Below, piece by piece: positions 55,524 to 63,642 of a stretch of DNA of 64,000 bases. The translations under genes and the position numbers were made by a program. The notes beneath the pieces were generated by a model, which did not search any database, was not told the origin of the DNA, and was given only the letters and a program-made list of their open reading frames with translations. The stretch spans positions 186,001-250,000 of the forward strand of contig NZ_CP065047.1 in assembly GCF_015689175.1 (NCBI RefSeq). The letters run 5' to 3'. Source of the DNA: Mycobacterium kubicae (lineage in GTDB: Bacteria; Actinomycetota; Actinomycetes; Mycobacteriales; Mycobacteriaceae). The stretch's first letter is position 1. Every line of letters starts with the position of its first letter.

Positions 55524-56414
55524 ATGTCGAGAGTCGCAGGCGATACCTGGGACATCGTGACCAGTGTGGGGTTCACGGCGCTGGCTGTGTGTGCGTCGCG
55601 CGCACTCGATGCCGCACTGGACCCGCCCTTGGCCAACGACGACTATGCCGCTGGTTTCGTCGAGGCGGCCGGCGAGCCGAGTCTGATTGCAGCAGTGGCT
55701 AATACGGACATGACTAGCGCGGCGGCGTTCAATGCGCAGTGGGTCGGCGTACGAACGCGGTTCTTCGATGACTTCTTCACCCGAGCCAGCGGGTCCGGTG
55801 TCCGGCAAGCTGTCATACTGGCAGCCGGATTGGACAGCCGCGCATACCGATTGGCGTGGCCGGTAGATCACACGCTGTTCGAGATCGACCAGCCTCGAGT
55901 GCTCGAATTCAAACAGCAGGTTCTCGACCTGCGCGGCGCGGTGCCCGCGACGCGTCGAGTCACCATTGCCACCGATCTGCGGGAGGACTGGGCGGGGGCG
56001 CTTGTTTCGGCGGGATTCGACCCGAACCAACCCACGGCATGGGCACTCGAAGGTTTGCTGCCCTATCTTCCCGGCGCGGCGCAAGACGCGCTGTTCGAGA
56101 GATTGGACGAATTGTCGGCAGTAGGCAGCCAGATCGCCGCCGAACTTGGTCCCGCGCCGGGCGAAATCCAGGAATTCGCCGACAGCATGCCGGCGATTGG
56201 CCAGGACGGTACCCAGCCCCCCGTGGCCGACTTGTGGTACGACGACCCGCGCGCCGACACCAAAATGTGGCTGGCGCAGCGCAATTGGGATGTGACCGGT
56301 ACAGATCTGGTGCACCTGGCCGCCCACGAATATGGCCGCCCCTTCGCAGAGCTGCCACCGGTCTTCGAGCGGCTGTTGCGGACCAAATTCTTCACCGCTA
56401 CCCGCACGGGGTGA
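55524..56414 (+). CDS. TIGR00027-family SAM-dependent methyltransferase
   Basis: A 296-residue second member of the family seen at 2.4 kb. Hallmarks: [59 protein letters not shown] and [12 protein letters not shown]. The ATG chosen has GGGAGG 6-7 bp upstream; 25 codons more are open upstream but lack family similarity. The two copies in this window share overall design but differ strongly in sequence, so they are paralogues, not a recent duplication. Function unknown. Confidence 0.9.
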   Translation: MSRVAGDTWDIVTSVGFTALAVCASRALDAALDPPLANDDYAAGFVEAAGEPSLIAAVANTDMTSAAAFNAQWVGVRTRFFDDFFTRASGSGVRQAVILAAGLDSRAYRLAWPVDHTLFEIDQPRVLEFKQQVLDLRGAVPATRRVTIATDLREDWAGALVSAGFDPNQPTAWALEGLLPYLPGAAQDALFERLDELSAVGSQIAAELGPAPGEIQEFADSMPAIGQDGTQPPVADLWYDDPRADTKMWLAQRNWDVTGTDLVHLAAHEYGRPFAELPPVFERLLRTKFFTATRTG

Positions 56415-56421
56415 TTCTGGC

Positions 56422-57468
56422 CTAGTCCGTCGGGGAACGACCCAAGGCGCGGGAGCAGGTCACCAGCGCGGTCAGGGTCACCAGCAGCCAGGCAGCCAAG
56501 ACCAGGAACGGCATGATCCGCTGTTGGTGCGGGAAGTAGGAGGCCGCGTGGATGGCCGAGACGGTCGCCCCGCTCGGCAGTGCGTGGTTGAGGAACGCGA
56601 ATGGTTGCGGCAGCAACGATGGTGACACCGCACCACCTGACGAGGTATTGCCGAGCAAGATGAACACGCCCCAGGTGGGGATGATGGCCCATCGGTGAAT
56701 CAGCACCAGCATGGTCGAGTTGAACGCGGCCGCGACCGCGATCTGCAGTGAAGTCAGCAGCCACAGCTCCGGGAACGGCGCATGCAGTGCATCCAGAATC
56801 GGTCCGGCCACCGCGGCAAGTGATGCACCGCCGGCGATCGCCAGGACGCCCAGACAGGCCAACCAACGGCCCAGCGTGAGCGTGTTGACGTTGGCGCGCA
56901 ACTGAAACATCGTCACAAAGCCCAATATGGTCGCGGCTATGACGAGGTAGAACGTGGCCAGCCCACCGGGATCCGACGGCGGCAGCGGATGAAGATCGAC
57001 AATGGGTAGCAGGTAGCGTCCGGGTGTCGGCTCGTCGAGTTGGGTCAGCACGTGCGCGGCCGAGGGGCCACTGGCACTGGAGATCAGCAGCTGCGGCGGT
57101 GTCTCGGTGGCGTCGATGACGGCGGTGATCGTTTGATGGTCGATCGCCGCGACCGCCGACTGGCGCGATGGGTAGCTGCGTACGTCGAAATCGTGCTGGC
57201 GCTGTTGCATTCCGGCGATGATCGGGCCGGTGACCGACGTCGGGCCCACTACACCGATCGGAAGTTGCCGCGGAGACGGTCTGCCCAGCGCGACGGTGTA
57301 GGCGGCCGCGAAACTGGATGTCATCGCGAGCGCGATGGCAATCACGGCGGCGGCTTTGCGGGTCTCGAGCGGGATGCGGCGCAGCGACCATCGCCGATGC
57401 TGTGGGCGGATCAGCGGTTGACCGTCCGACAGGTCGGCGTCGCATGGCGCGGCTGGCTGGGGCGGCAT
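56422..57468 (-). CDS. ABC-2/YhgE-like membrane protein (DUF3533-type)
   Basis: A 348-residue protein with one helix near residues 43-65, a large extracytoplasmic region (about 65-180; LPIGVVGPTSVTGP…YLLPIVDLHPLPPSD) and five or so helices in the C-terminal half. This arrangement and the ALPSGATVSAIHAASYFPH segment match the DUF3533 / ABC-2-like permeases of mycobacteria, often paired with drug or lipid export. No ATPase gene is adjacent. The internal ATG (MPPQPAAPCD) is chosen; upstream residues are cysteine- and arginine-rich and unlikely to be translated. Confidence 0.72.
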   Translation of the reverse strand: MPPQPAAPCDADLSDGQPLIRPQHRRWSLRRIPLETRKAAAVIAIALAMTSSFAAAYTVALGRPSPRQLPIGVVGPTSVTGPIIAGMQQRQHDFDVRSYPSRQSAVAAIDHQTITAVIDATETPPQLLISSASGPSAAHVLTQLDEPTPGRYLLPIVDLHPLPPSDPGGLATFYLVIAATILGFVTMFQLRANVNTLTLGRWLACLGVLAIAGGASLAAVAGPILDALHAPFPELWLLTSLQIAVAAAFNSTMLVLIHRWAIIPTWGVFILLGNTSSGGAVSPSLLPQPFAFLNHALPSGATVSAIHAASYFPHQQRIMPFLVLAAWLLVTLTALVTCSRALGRSPTD

Positions 57469-57690
57469 GACGCCTCGGCTACCCAGCTGAAATTTGCAGA
57501 AACATCCGCGCCGCCGGTCCACGTGTCGCAAGGCCTGCTGCCTCCGCTTGCCATAGAGTGCCATCGCGAAGCCCTAAGCGAGTGGTTCCACAGCGAAAGA
57601 TTGTGTCAGGTCATGGATCTCGAACGCATCACGCATCCGTTGAGGTTGGCCAGAGGGTCGCACCAGCCGGGATCGGGCAAAGGCTGTGCG

Positions 57691-58347
57691 ATGAACGTCA
57701 TTTCGTACATCAATGGCGACGAGCAAATCACTGACTTCCCGGCCACTTCGGCACGGCCGTTGGCATCGTTCGTGCAGTTGTGCAACGACCTGCTGGCTGG
57801 ACCGGACGGCTATCTGTCCCCACAAGACAGTGTGGTTGTGGTGGATATGGGGTGGCTCACGGTGGGGACCGCCGATGTCGCCGAAACCGTCACCCATGCC
57901 TGGGTGACCAAGTTGTTGACCAGCCCGCCGTGGGGCGTCGTGCGATACGCCGAAGGCCCCGCGGCAAAGGCGATCTGCGACATCGCCGAGCTGCATCGCG
58001 GATTCCTTCCGGGCGACACGCCCTCGATTGCCGCCTGGGACAGTGCCGCTCGCATCGCGCGTCAGGTCAGTGGGACGGTTCGCGGGGCTGAGTTGTATGC
58101 GTTGCGGGCCGCAACGCAATCTACGGCGTTGGTCGAGACCGACGACTGGGACACCCTCGATGCGGTAACCGGTAATGCGTTGCGGGCACACAGGCTGGCC
58201 AATGGTGATGCCGGAGCCGCGCGCATATTGGAAGTCACCCGCAATGCCATTCGCTCCTGGCGGCGTCTAGGTGGCTTGAGCGTTGTGGGCAGCGCGCCGT
58301 TGTCGCCGGCCGGCGTCAAGCACCGCCAAGGCGCACCAGCGGCGTGA
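57691..58347 (+). CDS. Conserved mycobacterial hypothetical protein
   Basis: A 218-residue soluble protein of unknown family, with no signal peptide or membrane segment. SARPLASFVQLCNDLLAGPDG and SVVVVDMGWLTVGTADVAETVTHAWVTKLL suggest an alpha/beta fold; WDTLDAVTGNALRAHRLANGDAGAARILEVTRNAIRSWRRLGGL is helical and basic at the end. The ATG is preceded by AAAGG at 9 bp; an in-frame ATG 78 bp upstream (MDLERITHP) is an alternative. It abuts the converging MFS gene without a gap. Confidence 0.6.
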   Translation: MNVISYINGDEQITDFPATSARPLASFVQLCNDLLAGPDGYLSPQDSVVVVDMGWLTVGTADVAETVTHAWVTKLLTSPPWGVVRYAEGPAAKAICDIAELHRGFLPGDTPSIAAWDSAARIARQVSGTVRGAELYALRAATQSTALVETDDWDTLDAVTGNALRAHRLANGDAGAARILEVTRNAIRSWRRLGGLSVVGSAPLSPAGVKHRQGAPAA

Positions 58348-59544
58348 TCATCGCTGGCGGTGGCTGTCTCGGCGCAGCCGTACCGCTCGACTGACCGCCG
58401 TCGCCGCCGCCAACACCGCCATCGCCCCGAGAAGCATGGCCGCGACTCCGTACCCGATCGTGGTAAGCAGCAGCGGCAGGCCAAAGCCGATGTAGGTGAC
58501 GGCATAAAACACGCCGGTGATGGCGCCCCGCGAGCGCTTCGGTGCCGCGGCTTCCAGGTCGATCAGACCCTCGCGCAGACACAGACCCGACGCGCAACCG
58601 AGGACCACGAGCAGCGGCACACCCATCTCGACCGTCATGGTCCGCGGTGCAGTGGCCGCGAGGGCGTAACCCACCGCAGCCAGCGATGCACCGACCGTGC
58701 CGGTTTGCGGACCCCACCGGCGCAGCCTGGCCAGTACCTGGATCGATCCGCTGGCACCGTTGACGATCAGGGCGGCGGTTCCTGCGGCCACCGGAGCCGC
58801 GAGCCCGGTGTGCAGCCGCGTGGGAATTGTCACGAACGCCAGGGTGGCCGAGGCGAATACCCAGGGCGCCAACGGCATGGCCCAGCTCAAGGCTCGTGCG
58901 GCGCCATGCTGTCCGGAGGTCGCTTGCTGCCGACCGATAGCTGTCACCGGCTTCGGTGCGGCCGCGCGGTGTACGGCCACGACGGTTGCCACCGCCGCCA
59001 GCACGACGAGCGCGGCGGCCACCAGAAACGAAGCTTCGACGCCCCGTTGTCCGGCCGTGCCGATGATGCCGCCAGCGAAGGGTCCGATGGCGAAGCCGGC
59101 AGTGAGTACGGCTCCGGCCGTGGCGGCCCCGCCGGGGCCCTTGAGGTCGGACGCCCAAGCCGTGCAGGAACTAATGGCCAATCCGACGCCGACTCCGACG
59201 ATGAGGCGACCTACCAGCAGTACCCCGGAGTGCTGCGAAAGCAGCATGGCTACGGTGCCCGCTAGAGCGCCAGCCGAACCTGCGTACGCCACCGACCGTC
59301 GCCCGAGCGCGTCCGAGATTCGCCCACCGATAAGCAAACCGGGAAGCAAGCCGACCGCGTAGACGCCGAAGACCGCGTTGAGTGTCGCGGCGCTCAGGTG
59401 CTGGTGGTCACTGATCACCGGCATCAGCGCGGCAAAGTGGTTGGCAGCCCAGCCAATTGCGAGCAGGACGGCCAGCACTGCGGCGAACATGGCATCGATC
59501 GCGGTTCCTGCAGAGCGGTCGGTTGCCACACGCGCCGTAGTCAC
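58348..59544 (-). CDS. MFS transporter (12-TM)
   Basis: A 398-residue transporter with 12 predicted helices. Motif A reads GGRISDALGRRSVAY and the following helices are Gly/Ala rich (LIVGVGVGLAISSCTAWASDL). The N-terminal FAALMPVISDHQHLS loop and small size fit sugar or drug efflux (DHA1-like) members. Substrate unknown. GTG/ATG start at MTTARVATDR. It has about 300 bp of free DNA upstream and converges with the hypothetical gene downstream. Confidence 0.85.
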   Translation of the reverse strand: MTTARVATDRSAGTAIDAMFAAVLAVLLAIGWAANHFAALMPVISDHQHLSAATLNAVFGVYAVGLLPGLLIGGRISDALGRRSVAYAGSAGALAGTVAMLLSQHSGVLLVGRLIVGVGVGLAISSCTAWASDLKGPGGAATAGAVLTAGFAIGPFAGGIIGTAGQRGVEASFLVAAALVVLAAVATVVAVHRAAAPKPVTAIGRQQATSGQHGAARALSWAMPLAPWVFASATLAFVTIPTRLHTGLAAPVAAGTAALIVNGASGSIQVLARLRRWGPQTGTVGASLAAVGYALAATAPRTMTVEMGVPLLVVLGCASGLCLREGLIDLEAAAPKRSRGAITGVFYAVTYIGFGLPLLLTTIGYGVAAMLLGAMAVLAAATAVSRAVRLRRDSHRQR

Positions 59545-59846
59545 CGCATTCCTCCGCAGGTCTCGTCATCTGGCCGACCGACGAAGTGAAACGACGGCCC
59601 GGATCAGGAAGTTATTCCCCGTTGGTTAGGGGACACAGTTGTTTTCGGGCGCCAGTACCAAGCCGTGCGCCGGTCCGAGGATTCGCCGACTTGGCACGCG
59701 GTTGTGGTCGGAGGGCCGCGGCTATTTGCTGCAGCCCACCGGGATAGGCGACCTTGGAGTTGGCTGGGAGATTTCTAGGCGGCGCCGCGCCCAGTCCCGT
59801 CCACCCACTGCTAGGTGTCCGTGGCGGTCGGTCGACGGCGCACGGT
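59545..59846. other. Gene-free stretch between MFS and glycosyltransferase genes
   Basis: About 300 bp without a supported gene. An 82-codon minus-strand frame lacks motifs and ribosome binding site. It should contain the MFS promoter; I see no clear operator or terminator hairpin. Confidence 0.45.
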
Positions 59847-61043
59847 TCAGGGTAGGGCAATTCGCTGCAGAAGATCGGCGGTGTGGGCTGCGCTGGTCGC
59901 CGCTGCGGTCAACCGCGGGGCTAACGCGCGGGCGCGCTCTGCGTACTGCGGAGTGAGGATCGTGGTCAAGTCGGCGATCAACGATTCTTCGGTGGCAGTC
60001 CCGAAAGGCCGCCCGGTCCCGACACCGAGTTGGGTCACTGCGGCCGCCCACATCGGCTGATCAAGCCATAGCCAGTGAATATGCATCGGTATTCCGGCGC
60101 GCATAGCTGCGGCCGTCGTGCCGGCGCCACCATGATGGACCACTGCACGGCAAGCCGGAAAGATCACCGCATGGTTGACCGCAGCCACTATCTTGACGTG
60201 GTCTGAACGGGGAAAATCAGCCAATTGTTCTGCCGCGCTGCAGATTAACGCCCGCTGGTTGAGTTTGCGGCATGCCGTGCTGATCATGTGCACCGTATCG
60301 GCTGCCGATTCCAGCGGTGTGCTGCCGAAGCCGAAGTAAATCGGCGGTGCATCAGCGGCAATCCACGACAGGACATCCTCGTCAGCATCTGTCGGCAGTT
60401 CCAACGTCAGCGCGCCGACGAAGGGGCGTCGCGCTTCTGGCGATACCCATTCGGCGGCCCGTCCAGGTAAGCAGATCTCGTCATAGGCTTGGACTTCCAG
60501 GATCCCGCTTTCGGCCATCCGTTGCGCCGCGCTTTTCGACGTTTCCGGTAGTCCCAAGGCACGGCGTTGCGCGTCTTCGGAGTGCTTGGCGATGACCGTC
60601 GCGGGCCCCCCAGACGCCCAGAGTCGTTCGGGGAAATAGTGCAGTGCCGCAAACGGGATGCCGTAATACTCCGCGACATTGGCCGTGAGCCCCTGTTCAT
60701 TGAAACCACTGACCAGCAAATCAGCGCCGTCAGCCAGCGACGTGAGAGTCGCGCTCTTCTCCGCGTCGACCGCGCTCACGTGTTGGATCACGTGACCGAG
60801 GAGATCGAACCAATTCTGGGGTTTGGTCGCCAAGTCGCGGACCAACTCGCTGGCGGGGTTCAACTGCTCGCGGGAGTCGGGTCCGTACGCCACGGCGGTG
60901 AGCCCTGCGGACTCGACGAACTTCAGCAAGTTGGGCGGAACGGTCATCTGCACCTGGTGCCCGCGGTGTAGCAGCTCCCGACCGAGCGCGGCGCAGGGTT
61001 CCACGTCGCCGCGACTTCCGTAGCTGACGACCACGACTTTCAT
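59847..61043 (-). CDS. GT1-family glycosyltransferase (GPL rhamnosyl/glucosyl-transferase-like)
   Basis: A 398-residue UDP/dTDP-sugar glycosyltransferase. VVSYGSRGDVEPCAALGRELLHRGHQVQMTVPP is the N-terminal acceptor-binding beginning shared with GtfA/Rv1524/Rv1526c proteins; PIYFGFGSTPLES and VHHGGAGTTAAAMRAGIPMHIHWLWLDQP are donor-binding motifs (HHGGAGTT). Relatives decorate glycopeptidolipids or phenolic glycolipids in mycobacteria. The ATG (MKVVVVSYG) is chosen over a longer frame. No lipid biosynthetic genes are adjacent, so the acceptor is uncertain. Confidence 0.9.
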   Translation of the reverse strand: MKVVVVSYGSRGDVEPCAALGRELLHRGHQVQMTVPPNLLKFVESAGLTAVAYGPDSREQLNPASELVRDLATKPQNWFDLLGHVIQHVSAVDAEKSATLTSLADGADLLVSGFNEQGLTANVAEYYGIPFAALHYFPERLWASGGPATVIAKHSEDAQRRALGLPETSKSAAQRMAESGILEVQAYDEICLPGRAAEWVSPEARRPFVGALTLELPTDADEDVLSWIAADAPPIYFGFGSTPLESAADTVHMISTACRKLNQRALICSAAEQLADFPRSDHVKIVAAVNHAVIFPACRAVVHHGGAGTTAAAMRAGIPMHIHWLWLDQPMWAAAVTQLGVGTGRPFGTATEESLIADLTTILTPQYAERARALAPRLTAAATSAAHTADLLQRIALP

Positions 61044-61108
61044 CGGGGACGAACCTAACTCGTCATCCTCCGAGTGCTCGAGCCGGTGGGGGATGTGCGG
61101 TGTCCTGG

Positions 61109-62575
61109 TCAGTTGGCTACAGCCTGGCGCGCAGCTGCGGTCCAGCGACCGAGTGCGGCAAGCCACGCCGGCCGGTCCGCTGACCGGCCGGACCAGGCGA
61201 TGTAGCCATCAGGCCGAACGAGGACCGCCGGACCGCCGTCGGCGCGCTCGGCTTGGAGCAGGCCGACATCGAGTGTTGACGCCCCCTGCTCACGAATCAA
61301 CACGAAGCCCGGCCTGCGTTGCAGGCGGGTGAGGCGGTCGTGCGTCAAGGGAATCTGAGTCGCCCGGGTGCCCACCAGCGAACTGTCGCCTCGGCGATGG
61401 GCGTAGCGCAACGTAGTTCCGGCGAAGCTTCCCGCTATCGCGTCGCGCACGCGGGGAACGCGAAGTAGCTTGGGCGCCAATAGATTGCGTATCCCGCGGG
61501 CGAGCCGGGGATGCAGCGTGATGTTACGTGCCACGAGGCCGGACTGGACCAGGACACGCTTGCCGATCGGATGGCGCTCGTCGTGATAGCTGTCCAGAAC
61601 GGCATCGGAGGCGCCATCAAGAGCCGCGTCGAGTTTCCAGGCGAGGTTGACGGCGTCTTGGATACCGGTGTTCATGCCTTGCCCGCCCATCGGGGAATGA
61701 ACGTGCGCCGCGTCTCCGGCCAGGAACACACGACCATGCCGATATTGAGCGACTTGTCTTTCCTCACAACGGAATCGCGACTTCGATCCGACGTCGAGCA
61801 ACTCAGGCTCGGCACCCAGCGCCCTGGCAAGAACGCCGGCGATCTCGTCATCGTGCACCGGCTCAGTGTTCGGTAGCTGGTTATGGCGGTCCCATTCCAT
61901 CGCGCGATACCAGGAGCCGTCCGCGTCGTGTCGGCCGTAAGGGGCCAAGAAGCCGAACACATCACGGGTGCTGGCCAGGTGCAAGCCACCGCCGCTGGGT
62001 CCATGCGCCAATTTCACGTCCGCAAGCACGACGGAGGACAACACGGTCCTGCCCGGAAACTGCGCTCGCACCAAGGCGCGAACAGTGCTGTGGGCGCCGT
62101 CGGCGCCGATGAGGTACTTCGCCCGCCACTGTTGCTCAGTGCTGCCGTCGTGGCTGCGTGCGGTCACCGTTATGCCCTCGCCGTCTTGGTCAAGGCCGAC
62201 GACCTCGACGCCCCGGCGGATGTCGGCGCCTCGTTCGACGGCGTAGCCCTCGAGTGCACGGTCTACGTTGGTCTGCGGCGCGACCATCACGAACCGGTAC
62301 GGCGAATCCAGATGGCTGAGATCCAGTCGGGCGCCGGCGAAGAGGCGGACTGCCGGTGCTTTGTGCGAGTTCGCCAGGAGACCCTCGGCGACCCCGCGCG
62401 AATCGAGCAGCTCGAGTGTGCGCGCCATGGTGGCGAAGGCGCGGCTGGATGGATTGGTGGCAGGCCAGCGTTCCAACACGGTGACCGACCGGCCCGCGCG
62501 GGCCAAATCCCCGGCGGCGGTCAGTCCGGTGGGCCCGGCACCGACGACAAGGACGTCCGCGTGAGACCGTGTCAT
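61109..62575 (-). CDS. Class A FAD-dependent monooxygenase (aromatic hydroxylase type)
   Basis: A 488-residue flavin hydroxylase. GAGPTGLTAAGDLARAG (residues about 11-27), the DG motif YLIGADGAHSTVRALV, and GDAAHVHSPMGGQGMNTGIQDAVNLAWKL are the FAD motifs of the PHBH/TfdB group; a thioredoxin-like C-terminal domain (about 390-488) follows as in phenol hydroxylase relatives. It probably hydroxylates an aromatic ring. Its ATG overlaps the stop of the small gene upstream (TGATG), and a divergent TetR with two operators likely controls both. Confidence 0.9.
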   Translation of the reverse strand: MTRSHADVLVVGAGPTGLTAAGDLARAGRSVTVLERWPATNPSSRAFATMARTLELLDSRGVAEGLLANSHKAPAVRLFAGARLDLSHLDSPYRFVMVAPQTNVDRALEGYAVERGADIRRGVEVVGLDQDGEGITVTARSHDGSTEQQWRAKYLIGADGAHSTVRALVRAQFPGRTVLSSVVLADVKLAHGPSGGGLHLASTRDVFGFLAPYGRHDADGSWYRAMEWDRHNQLPNTEPVHDDEIAGVLARALGAEPELLDVGSKSRFRCEERQVAQYRHGRVFLAGDAAHVHSPMGGQGMNTGIQDAVNLAWKLDAALDGASDAVLDSYHDERHPIGKRVLVQSGLVARNITLHPRLARGIRNLLAPKLLRVPRVRDAIAGSFAGTTLRYAHRRGDSSLVGTRATQIPLTHDRLTRLQRRPGFVLIREQGASTLDVGLLQAERADGGPAVLVRPDGYIAWSGRSADRPAWLAALGRWTAAARQAVAN

Positions 62576-62979
62576 CACGCCACCACCTCGGGGTTCGGGT
62601 ACCAGCGGCGGATGTCGTCGGGTGTCGCAGTGGCGGCGCGGTTGAACACAAACCGGCAACCCGGCTGTAAGGCGTGCGCCGCGTTGACAATCGCCTCGAA
62701 CAGCAGGGTGTTGCTTGCCACCAGTCGCACCCCGGCGCCGATGAGAACCGCGTCGTAGTGGTTTGCCTGCAGCCAGCTGCGAGCCTTGGCGACACCGGCT
62801 TCACCGAAGTCGATGAGGCAGTTGTCGACCCGATATCCCGCTGCCCGCAGTGCGGCGACATTGTCGTCGTTCGCGGCCCGCAGGGTCTCTTTGGACAAGC
62901 CGGCGAATTGCGCGAAGTCGGCTGCCGTGTAGTCGATTACCTCGGGGTCGAGGCCGATTTGGATTGCTGTGACGGTCAC
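62575..62979 (-). CDS. Small Rossmann-like protein of unknown function coupled to the monooxygenase
   Basis: A 134-residue protein beginning MTVTAIQIGLDPEVIDYTAADFAQFAGL. YDAVLIGAGVRLVASNTLLFEAIVNAAHALQPGCRFVFN looks like a nucleotide- or substrate-binding alpha/beta core, but I cannot name the family. GTG start with GAGGGAG upstream; the stop overlaps the monooxygenase start by one base, so it is the first gene of the unit and should be induced with it. Its job may be accessory to the hydroxylation pathway. Confidence 0.6.
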   Translation of the reverse strand: MTVTAIQIGLDPEVIDYTAADFAQFAGLSKETLRAANDDNVAALRAAGYRVDNCLIDFGEAGVAKARSWLQANHYDAVLIGAGVRLVASNTLLFEAIVNAAHALQPGCRFVFNRAATATPDDIRRWYPNPEVVA

Positions 62980-63003
62980 TGCCGAAACTCCCTCGCCATC
63001 GAG

Positions 63004-63019
63004 TTCAACAACTGTTGAA
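63004..63019. promoter_or_regulatory. TetR operator 1: TTCAACA-AC-TGTTGAA
   Basis: A perfect 7-bp inverted repeat around AC, lying just upstream of the monooxygenase unit start. It pairs with a second, nearly identical site 44 bp away (centre to centre), about four helical turns. Confidence 0.75.
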
Positions 63020-63048
63020 TCCGACGATAGCGAAGCCGATTGGCGGTG

Positions 63049-63062
63049 TCAACAGTTGTTGA
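63049..63062. promoter_or_regulatory. TetR operator 2: TCAACA-GT-TGTTGA
   Basis: A 6-bp perfect inverted repeat matching operator 1. It falls between the -35 (TTGGCG, 63040-63045) and -10 (TACACT, 63064-63069) of the TetR gene, whose ATG begins 7 nt past the -10, implying a leaderless transcript and autorepression. Confidence 0.75.
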
Positions 63063-63075
63063 ATACACTGCTGGC

Positions 63076-63642
63076 ATGCCGGCGAAGACCCGTGAAGGAC
63101 GTGACGGACAGGCGACGCGAGCGACGATCCTGGCCACGGCTCGAACGCAATTCGGCAACAACGGCTTTGAGCGCACCACCATCCGATCGGTGGCGGCGGC
63201 GGCCGGCGTCGACCCGGCGCTCGTCATGCATTACTTCGGCAGCAAGGCCGAATTGTTCGCCGCCGCGTCTCGGCTGGACATCACCTTCCCCGACCTTTCC
63301 GATGTCCCTCCCGACCGCATCGCCGATGTGCTGCTGCCGTTGTTCGTAAGTGTCTGGGGACCGGAAGGGCCGTTCCTGCCGCTGTTACGGGCGGCCGCCA
63401 CCAACCAGGCGGCCACCGACGCCTTGCTCGGGGTGTTCGTCGACCGGGTCGCCCCGGCGTTGGCCGCGGTCGTACCCGACCGGGCCCATGAGCGCGCCGC
63501 GTTGGTGGGTTCCCAAGTGCTGGGACTTGCCGTCGCGCGCTACGTTCTGGCGATCCCGGCACTGGCCGAGATGGATGACGGCGATCTCATTGCCTGGTTG
63601 AGGCCGGTGCTAGCGCACTACCTTGCCGGCCGCGCGCCCTGA
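63076..63642 (+). CDS. TetR family regulator of the FAD monooxygenase unit
   Basis: A 188-residue TetR protein: helix-turn-helix in ARTQFGNNGFERTTIRSVAAAAGVDPALVMHYFGSKAELF (about residues 23-62), then a short ligand domain with WGPEGPFLPLLRAAATNQAATDALL. It belongs to the common TetR_C_17/YjdC-like group of actinobacteria. Divergent orientation and the two palindromes between indicate control of the monooxygenase operon. The C-terminus overlaps the converging LysR gene by about 33 bp. Confidence 0.9.
   Translation: MPAKTREGRDGQATRATILATARTQFGNNGFERTTIRSVAAAAGVDPALVMHYFGSKAELFAAASRLDITFPDLSDVPPDRIADVLLPLFVSVWGPEGPFLPLLRAAATNQAATDALLGVFVDRVAPALAAVVPDRAHERAALVGSQVLGLAVARYVLAIPALAEMDDGDLIAWLRPVLAHYLAGRAP

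Noticed and set aside
59612..59860. 82-codon minus-strand frame upstream of the MFS gene
   Set aside because: No motif, no start signal, Pro/Arg-rich like random GC-rich DNA.
61109..62575. Possibility that the FAD monooxygenase is rifampicin monooxygenase (Rox)
   Set aside because: General fold fits, but no rifamycin-associated element is near and the N-terminal motifs differ from Rox; kept as generic aromatic hydroxylase.
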